64,000 nt of DNA from Rhizomys pruinosus (lineage: Eukaryota > Chordata > Mammalia > Rodentia > Spalacidae): assembly GCA_009823505.1 (NCBI GenBank), contig VZQC01005558.1:117566-181565 (forward strand), given 5' to 3'. A program made the position numbers and the translations under genes. Below, one piece after another: positions 56,821 to 64,000 of the stretch. How positions within the stretch are numbered: the stretch's first letter is position 1; each line of letters starts with the position of its first letter. The notes beneath the pieces were generated by a model, which ran no database searches, had not been told where the DNA came from, and worked only from the letters and a program-made list of their open reading frames with translations.

Positions 56821-59170
56821 GTGGAACAATATGGTTCCTGAGGTAGAAGTCCAGGTTTGGGGGTGCACAAAGAAAGGGGTTCATGGTGGGGTAAGCATGG
56901 ACTGGGCTGTCTACACTTCATCTGGGAAGGCTGGAGAACAGGGCATTCATGATCTTGGGTGACAGTCTCGGACTTGCAGAAAAAAATGGGAACCCAAGCT
57001 GGGACACAGGCTATGTATGTGAAGCTGCCAAAGCCATGGGACCGGCCACTGTCACCTGAGCTGCGGGCCTAGCCATTGCCACCTGTTTGATGGAGACCCA
57101 CAGCCAGAGATGATTTGGAAGTGTCACAGGGGAGGTCATTCTGGAGGCTGTCAGCCTGGGGCTGGGGGTGGTGATCAGTGCCTTCCCATGGGGGGAAGGG
57201 ATGGCTGTCGGGGACTTCCCATGATCCTCAACACCTACATATTTGCCTCTCTGGGTTCTCAGTTGGAAACAAGGGCAAGAACTGGAGGCCATGAACCGTG
57301 ACTCTAAGTCTGGCCATCTGGGGCTGAGTTCCACAGGGTTCTTGGGTGTCTTCTTGATTTCTCTGGAGAGAGTGGTCTAACTTCTTACAACTGTGCCTTG
57401 GGGAGTTGGGCTAGGGTACTTTGGAATACATTGGTTTCCTGGGCAGGCTGCTGCAAGCTCTGGCTGGAATTTGAGTTTTGTGCATGGTCTGGCCATTGTA
57501 TGTTTATAGTATATCCCCCAGGCTCTGTTGTTTCTTGCTGAATGAACTTGGGTGAGGTCCTGGTTATCTGGTGGATGAGCCTTGGCCATAGAGGGCAGGT
57601 GGGGGAGGGGCAATGTCTGGTCTGAGCTCAGCAAAGGATCAAAACGTTAGTGTAGGAAAAGCCCATTTTCCCACCAGGAGTTTTCTCTGGGTAGCCTTGC
57701 TAAGTGGTGGCTGACCTTCGTTTGACCTTTGTTAGTAGAGGGAAAGCCCAAATTCTCAGCAGGGCTTGCTCTGGGTAGCCTTGGCTAAGTGGCTGCTGAT
57801 CTGTGTTTTGAGGATGATTTTTGATTCACACACTTGACATCTCCAAGCAACCTTTTGGAGTCCTCACAGAATGCTTCCAAGATCACCTTTCTTGGTCAAG
57901 CCATCTGTCATCCTTGAAGGACTGAGAATACTTGCATTCACCTGGGTACTCCTAGTTGGGTCCCCTGCGCATCCCTAGGATACACAAGCAAGCTTGGAAA
58001 GCTCACCCTTGGCATCATGCCCTAAGTCCTCAAGACCTCTGGGTGTTTGCTGAGTGGTCCTTGGAAGCCTCCGGAGGCAGTTGTGGGGAAGAGAAGAACA
58101 GGCTTTGTTATCAGAAGATCTGAGTAAAAATCCCAGCTTTATAGGTGGCTACCTCTGGTAGTCTTGGCCAGTTTCCACATCCGCCCCAGTGTAATTTCCT
58201 CCATAGTCCCAAAGATTGCTGGACATGAAGCTCTTAGCCCATGGTTTAGGCGAGGGGGTGAGGCAGTGGGACACTGGCAGGTCCGAGGTGATTTTCTCTT
58301 TCTGTCTCTTCGTTCTCTTTCCTATGAAAGCCATCTAGCATGTCTAGTTCTATGAGCAGGCTGTTTGTTTTCTAGGGCTCTCTGCAAGCATCCACCATGT
58401 GATGGAACAGGGCTTGCATTTCTTGAGAAGTTCAATTCTGCCCTCCTCATACAGCTTCCTGGGTGTTTAGATAGCCACACATTGTGTGTGCTATTTCTTG
58501 TTCCATATAAGAGCTGAGAAGACTGTATGGTGGACAGGAGGGGTGCTGTGGGGAAATGTCCATGTGTGAGCCCCACTTGGGCTCCCTAGGCTTGTGGGAA
58601 GCCACAGGAGACTAGCTCCAGAGTCCAAGTTCTGTAAGAAGCATCTTGGTCACCTGCTTCAGAAACTTGAAATGTCAGGTGTCCTCCTAAGTGTGACATT
58701 TGTAATTATAGTTATAATTAAGGATGCTCTCTATCCACTGCATATTGGATCTGATTTTCCAATACAGAAGTGGCAGAGAATACCTAGAAGGTGCCAGGAT
58801 ACCCTGCTGTTCTGCAAACTTCCAGTGGTGTGAACAGTTGTCCATGAGTGGTTCTGAGGAAGAGCCAGGTCATAATGCCCCAGCAAGCAACTATGTGTTT
58901 TATTGCTGAGAGGAAAATTGCCTGAGTACTGCCATCTGAGCGATTGTCACACTTCATGCAGCATTTTACAATCAGGAAACGTGCATTGAGTCCCTCTTCT
59001 GAGGCAGGATAGGTGCTGATTACTAGGGTGAAATGAGGACTGAAACAATGCTAGTGTTGATGCGCTCACATCTCAGAGGTGGGAGGGATATCATAGTGAT
59101 TACATTTCATTTTAGAACGTTAGATATAGGACATTAAATATAACGCTACCCTGAACAAATGGTGCATTTG
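56821..59170. other. no recognised feature
   Basis: About 2.3 kb, the longest repeat-poor stretch of the window. 'tctgggtagccttg' recurs near 57688 and 57770 in a short direct duplication. No exon or gene that I can defend. Confidence 0.4.
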
Positions 59171-59176
59171 TATGTA

Positions 59177-59282
59177 TAAGATAGATGGAAATATAATAGG
59201 TAAATAAATAGGTGAATAGGTGATGATAGATGAGAGAGAGATGACAGATATATAGATATGTGATAGGTAGGTAGGTTGATCA
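59177..59282. repeat. GATA/GGTA-type degenerate microsatellite
   Basis: 'agatagatgg', 'aataggtgaataggtgatga' and 'gataggtaggtagg' over about 105 bases. Confidence 0.85.
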
Positions 59283-59788
59283 ATGTGAGCACAACCACTG
59301 TCTGTACTATCAGACACAACCTCAGTCAGCCAGCAGACAGATTCTACCTTGGCAAGGGTCTGGTCTTATGTAACTATAATCACTGCTAGAGTTCACAAAG
59401 TGACTTACTGTCCCTGTGTTGTCTTGGGCAAAATCACTTGCTGTGCCTCACAATGCACTGCAAGACATAGATTTTTATTTCTAATAACGGAGGATAAATG
59501 TATGGATCTTCTGACTGCTTATTGTTTTAATGATTTAAACGCTGCCATGTCTCCAGTGATTCTAAATACACAACAGAAAAGGAATAGTTGTGGGAATCCA
59601 GAAGATAGTGGAAGTTTGATAGAAGAATAGACTGTGGACCCTAAGAGACTGTTGTTAGAAAAGACTTCCTGTTAAATCATGTTCAGTGGAAATTGTGTAT
59701 ATTCAGCCTTCTCTTTGAAGAAAAAGAACTGTAATAGTACTAATATCATGTTTTCTTAGTAAATATTTTTTCATAGCATTCATGTTAG
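59283..59788. other. no recognised feature
   Basis: About 500 bases, unassigned. Confidence 0.4.
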
Positions 59789-60211
59789 GTATTAGTCACT
59801 TTTCGGTTGCTGTGATAAAACACTGTGACTAAGGGAGTTTACAAAAGGAAGAGTTTATTTAGCTTATGGTTAAAGGCATAAGAGTCTGTAATGGTGGGGC
59901 GGAGTGGCAGCAGAGGGGGCTGGAGTAGGAGTGGAAGCTAAGCACTCTCTCTGTGAGTTCAAGGCCAGCCTGGTCTACAGAGCAAGTTCCAGAACAGCCA
60001 GAGCTACAGGGAGACCCTGTCTTAAAAAGACAAAAAAACCCCCCAAAACCAAAACCAAAACAAAAAAAACTTCTCCGATCTGCCTCCAGTGATGAGCATT
60101 CTTCAGCATGGCCACAGTTTCTAAGACTTCCCCAAACAGCACCACCACTTGGGCATAAGGTATACGAATACTTGGTTGGAATATGGGGACATTCTCATTC
60201 ACACCACCACA
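59789..60211 (-). mobile_element. MaLR-type solo LTR with a B1 inside
   Basis: Same block order as 18522-18886: 'tattagtcacttttcggttg', 'aggaagagtttattt', 'tggccacagtttctaagact', 'gacattctcattcacacca'. The middle is replaced by a B1 at about 59940-60072. Confidence 0.75.
59940..60072 (+). mobile_element. B1 SINE, 5'-truncated
   Basis: 'gagttcaaggccagcctggt', 'ctacagagcaagttccagaa' and 'gctacagggagaccctgtct', followed by an A/C-rich tail to about 60072. Inside the LTR, therefore younger than it. Confidence 0.85.
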
Positions 60212-60224
60212 GGTATTTATTTCT

Positions 60225-60345
60225 GTCTCTTTTTCTTTTTTTTCCTGAGGTGAGGATTCATCCTGTAGCCCATGTTGGGCTGGAACCTACTGCATGACCA
60301 GGGTGGCCTCAAACTCAAAGCAATCCTCTTGCCTCAGCCTGTCAC
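60225..60345 (-). mobile_element. B1-type SINE, diverged
   Basis: T-rich tail, then 'gaggattcatcctgtagccc', 'gggctggaacctactgcatg' and 'ccagggtggcctcaaactca'. The minus-strand B1 order is kept but much changed. Confidence 0.65.
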
Positions 60346-60611
60346 GAATGTACTGCAGTTCAGATATGAAAATTATTTTTCAGTTTTGAATGAAATTAAT
60401 GCAATGCATCAGGTTCTCGCTGGTGAAGATATAACTCATACTTGTGCACAATTGGCACGCCTCCCCTGGGGTGGCTAGAGCTCTACCAGGTCTGAAGGTC
60501 TTTATATTTCATGATCTGTGAGCAACTGAGTGCTGGGAAGAGACACAGAAGAGAAGAAATTTGAAAATGTTATGAGACAGCATGTCCTTTCCAGCTTCAA
60601 TCTAGCAGCAT
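60346..60611. other. no recognised feature
   Basis: Short unassigned stretch. Confidence 0.35.
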
Positions 60612-60828
60612 TTCATTATTTTTAAAGATTTTACTTTTAATTATGTGACTATGTGTACGTGTGCATGTGTGTATAAACATGAGTGCACTGCCAGATTTGT
60701 TGGGTCCCCTGTAGCTAGGGTTACAGATAGTTGTGAGCCACCTGAGGTGGGGGGGGGGACTGGGAACAGAACTTGGGTTCACTGGAAGAGCAGTAATCAC
60801 TCTTAACCACTGAGCCAGCTCTCCAGCC
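60612..60828 (-). mobile_element. B3 SINE, older
   Basis: 'tttttaaagattttactttt' tail side, 'gtgtgtataaacatgagtgc', 'gggtcccctgtagctagggt', 'tacagatagttgtgagccac' and 'ccactgagccagctctccag' give the complement of a B3. No internal duplication. Confidence 0.8.
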
Positions 60829-60989
60829 ACCAGCAGCACATTCTGCACTTGACCCAAAAAGGATATCACTTCTTAAGTTTCTACACTAGCAAAGTATTGA
60901 AAACTTTACTGTTATCAATTACAGTAGTACCTAGGGCATGAGACAAATATTTCCACTCAAACACACTGAAGGGAGGCAGGATTTATTAG

Positions 60990-61358
60990 TAGATCACAGG
61001 AACAGTGTTTGAGCATCCTCAGGCCTCCATGTGTTCAGGGATTTGAATACTTGGACACAGTTGGTAGTACTGTTTGGGAAGGTTATGGAGCCATTATGAA
61101 GTGTTGTTATACGGGAGGAAGCATGTCACACATAGGGTGGGCTTGAGGGAGTTAATAGCTTCACCCCACTTCCAGCTTATTTTGTTTTGCATCCTGCAGG
61201 TGGATGGAAATGTGATCTTCAGCTTCCTTCTCTAGCTGCCTGCAGCCATGGCTTCCTTGACATTACGGACTTCTCCTGTGGAACAGTAAACCACTCTTTC
61301 TTTCTTAAGTTGCTTTTGATCACAGTGTTTCATTACAGCAATAGAAAGCAACTAATAA
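60990..61358 (+). mobile_element. MaLR-type LTR (5' LTR of a partial element)
   Basis: 'gatttgaatacttggacaca', 'gttggtagtactgtttggga', 'ggaggaagcatgtcaca' and the 3' end 'cacagtgtttcattacagca' with 'atagaaagcaactaataaag' follow the MaLR layout. Internal-type sequence continues downstream, so it is probably a 5' LTR. The left boundary is approximate. Confidence 0.65.
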
Positions 61359-61763
61359 AGTAGTTAACAAAATTGAGGTATTATTCTGAAGAAACTGTGT
61401 TATTTTTGGAGGAATGAGGGAAGACGTTGGAACTCTGGACTAGAAAAGCAGTTGAATGCCTTAATCAGAGCTTAATGGGCCATTCTAGTAAAAGTCTGGA
61501 AGACAGTCTTGCTGAGAGTAATGTGGAGAGCAGAGGCCTGGATCATGAGGTTTCAGAGGAGACCAATATTAGCAAATTGGCTAGAGGAGAGTCCTGTTAT
61601 GTTTTGGCAAAGAACCTGGATGCCTTCTGGCCATGGCCTAAGAAACTTCCCAAGACTAAATTGAAAAGCAGTGAACTAATTTTTTTTTTTATCAGAGGAG
61701 ATTTTAAGACAGCATAATGTTGAGTCTGTGGTGCGGTTATTACTTGTTACTCTTTTTAAAATT

Positions 61764-61802
<39 letters not shown>

Positions 61803-62640
61803 TTTGTATATGAATGTACTGTCTGCATGCAGGTTTGTGCCGAGAGGTCTGAAGAGGGCATCGGATTCCCCTGGAACTGGAGCTAAGACGGTTCTCAGCC
61901 ACCATGTGGGTGCTGGGGATTGAACCCAGGTCCTCTGCAAGAGCAGTCAGTGCTCTTAACCACTAGGCCATCTCTCCAGCCCCATTTTTACTTGTTACTC
62001 TTATGCAGCAGGTCTACAAGAAAAAAAGAGCAAGTGAGGTAGTAAGAAATGCAAGTTTGGTGGGAAAAAGAGCTCTATGAAGATTAATGTTGTAGCTAAG
62101 GCATGCACTGCAAAAGAGGCTATGTTTCTTAAGGAGATTAGTTCAATTAAGGAAAGGTCACCTGGTGTGTGGGAAAGACTCCACCAGCTAAGCCTCTAAT
62201 TTGTGGAAGAGATCCCATGAGATTTTTTTTTCTCCTAGGAAACAATTATTTAAATATACAAAAAGCTTCTGCAACTCTGATTCAAGGGCCAGAGGGCCCA
62301 CTCCAAGCTTGCAACTGAACTCAGCACTGTCATCCATATAGGACTAGTTTTGGAGGCGCGCAAGAGTTACGAGGTCATCGATTCTCCTCTGAGGATTCAG
62401 AAAGCCACCGAGGCCTGGCAACACAAGGCAGAGGAGTCTCTGTGAGGTCGTGATTGGCTATTTTGTGAAGCTATGAAAGTTAAGCCCAGGTTTATAGTGA
62501 AGACCCCAGAGATTGGAGATGCCAGAGCTGGGAGGCGTTTACCAAGGAGAGCTGAATACAGGGGTGAATCCAGCAAAAGAAAGATGTTGCACAGCAGTGA
62601 GGCTGTGCCATTGTAATGGTGTCAGGACTACCCAAGGAGA
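61359..62640 (+). mobile_element. MaLR internal sequence, interrupted by a B3
   Basis: Blocks such as 'gggaagacgttggaactctg', 'gactagaaaagcagttgaat' and 'gaggcctggatcatgaggtt' are related to the internal region of the complete element at 38384-39544 ('gcgtttggaactttgggcta', 'aattgaatgcc', 'gaaggcctggcttgtgaagt'). No reading frame of retroviral type. The 3' LTR is not seen. Confidence 0.65.
61755..61987 (-). mobile_element. B3 SINE without the internal duplication
   Basis: Perfect 15 bp target duplication ttacttgttactctt at 61740-61754 and 61988-62002. The tail is expanded to (TTTA)n at about 61768-61805. 'cctggaactggag' occurs once. A short deletion lies in the 'tttgtgccgagaggtctgaa' region. 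Confidence 0.93.
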
Positions 62641-63200
62641 CCGCCAGACAGAAGTTAGAACTTAGAAATTTAAAGGAAAAAGTTTATTTATTATTTTTTT
62701 GGAAAAAGTTTATTTTAGCAAGTGCTTGGATAGCAGCCTCTCCTGCCAATATGAGAGCTGGGGCATGGGGTTAAGGTGTAGGGTTCTTTTAAAGACATAG
62801 ACCATATTTTCCTGCTACACAATGTGAGGACTGAACCTGGGGTTAGGATCCAGACATCCTGTGGTCATTGGTTCCATGCTAAGAGTAAGTCCTGCTGACT
62901 CCTAGGGCCCTTTTGGAAATAACACTTTGATCAATCACTCCCCAGAAACATAGCATATAACAATTGGATGACATGTGATTCATAAAAGAACAGAGGAAGA
63001 ACAAAGTATGAAAACAAGTTGTCATTACAACGAACAATATAGAGATAGAAAAATCATCACTGCTAACACCATCTAAGACCTTTGAAACTAAAGTTCCAGA
63101 TAAAGGGCACGGAGCTTCAGGAGTTGGTGTTTGCCCTGCTGGGTTTTCCTACTATGTCCTCATTCCTCCTTTTTAAAAAAATGGTAATGTCTGTTCTGTG
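62641..63200. other. no recognised feature
   Basis: Contains 'ggaaaaagtttatt' twice (near 62676 and 62700). Possibly LTR-derived but unassigned. Confidence 0.35.
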
Positions 63201-63211
63201 GCATTGTATGT

Positions 63212-63400
63212 TTTTTATTTTATTTTATTTTTTTTAATTTAATTTTTTATTGATGCTTTGTGCATTTCATACATCATTTTCCAATTCAGATCAAGCATAT
63301 TTCCCTTTCCCTTCCCCGCCCCCACCCCATCCCAGATCATGTATTCTGCCGTAACTGTCTTGCATCATTCTCTGCTTTTTTTTTTTTTCATTTTTTAGCT
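63212..63400 (-). mobile_element. L1 3' end, truncated
   Basis: Poly(T) with 'ttttattttatttt' then 'gatgctttgtgcatttcata', 'catcattttccaattcagat' and a C-rich block 'cttccccgcccccacccc': the L1 3' UTR in antisense, as at 17660 and 30820. Confidence 0.85.
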
Positions 63401-64000
63401 ATAAGTGATAATCCATGAGTACAAGCATCCTTCGTGCAAAACCAACCTGCAGGCTGTTGTGCCCAAACCCCCACAGCCCCACCATCCAGTGGGGGGTGAC
63501 AGGTTCTTTGTTCAATCAAGTTGATCAAATGAGTGTCCAGACTACATCGCTGTAGTTTCACCATTCACCCCAATCGCAGCCTTTACATTCTACCACACCC
63601 CCTCTTCCGCAGATTGTTCCCTAGGCTTAGAAAAGGGGCACAGGTGGATGAGAAGCAAAACTGTCTTCTCTCTCTGGAGCTGTTGACTTGGATTCTGGTC
63701 AATTCTGGCTGTTTCCTTTCATGGGCTGACAGTTTGTTCAGGAGTAACCTTTCGATCCTACTAATGAAGCACAAGCAATTAGATATATAGGTATTTAAGC
63801 AGCACTAATAGTTATGGTAGGTTACTTTGGCATAGACACATATGTTTGGATGATATGTTAATCCATGAATTACATTTTTACCCCCTGATAAATATGACAG
63901 GGTCTTACTGTGGCTTATAACATCTCCTAACCTGTAGAGGATGTAGGCTTGTGGCATCAGCCATGGGTTATTCCTCCAAGGAGAGAGCCAATAGCCAATT
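63401..64000. other. unclassified, continuing from the L1 3' end
   Basis: May be further L1 3' UTR or another dispersed repeat ('accaacctgcaggctgttgt'). I cannot identify it. No gene seen before the window ends. Confidence 0.3.

Overview
This is mammalian, and specifically rodent, genomic DNA. It is packed with rodent-type retroelements: B1, B3, B4 and ID SINEs, L1 LINEs, and MaLR-type LTR elements. It also holds long microsatellites and two intronless retrocopies of cellular genes. I see no bacterial or plasmid signals, no intact host gene, no exon I could defend, no RNA gene and no CRISPR array. The mix points to a mouse-like (myomorph) rodent. The youngest B3 copies carry an internal duplication that I do not recall from mouse or rat B3, so I would not assign the sequence to Mus or Rattus. 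Species identity remains open.

Layout. 1-2.2 kb: an old MaLR LTR split by a B3 SINE, then two more B3 copies. 2.2-6.9 kb: mostly unrecognised single-copy-looking DNA. 6.9-8.3 kb: a MaLR LTR, a B1 and an L1 3' end. 9.5-11.5 kb: an L1 with an inverted 5' segment, followed by a short tandem repeat. 11.8-12.5 kb: a large CA-rich satellite block. 13.6-19.3 kb: L1 fragments, an ID element, B1s, a young B3 and an LTR nested in L1. 22.0-29.3 kb: an L1 3' end, then a USP10 retropseudogene cut in two by a 4 kb L1 with a recoverable target-site duplication. 30.8-32.5 kb: a second L1 with its own target-site duplication, itself hit by a solo LTR. 36.1-37.5 kb: a CDK4 retropseudogene containing a later 112 bp insertion. 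38.0-40.0 kb: a complete two-LTR MaLR element with a 5 bp target duplication. 40.1-40.7 kb: a young B3 and a Tigger-like DNA transposon remnant. 41.5-46.1 kb: old L1 pieces, including ORF1 and the start of ORF2, with a B1 whose tail has grown into a long (TTC)n tract. 46-59 kb: the least repeat-dense part, with two minisatellites, several microsatellites and a few degraded SINEs. 59.8-64 kb: MaLR LTRs and internal sequence, B1, B3 and an L1 3' end.

The segments do not work together as a pathway. The interest lies in the insertion history, which can be ordered from nesting and target-site duplications; in a lineage-specific B3 SINE subfamily with a diagnostic duplication and a CTCF-like motif; and in the SINE tails that have seeded microsatellites. 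I did not find an undescribed biological system.
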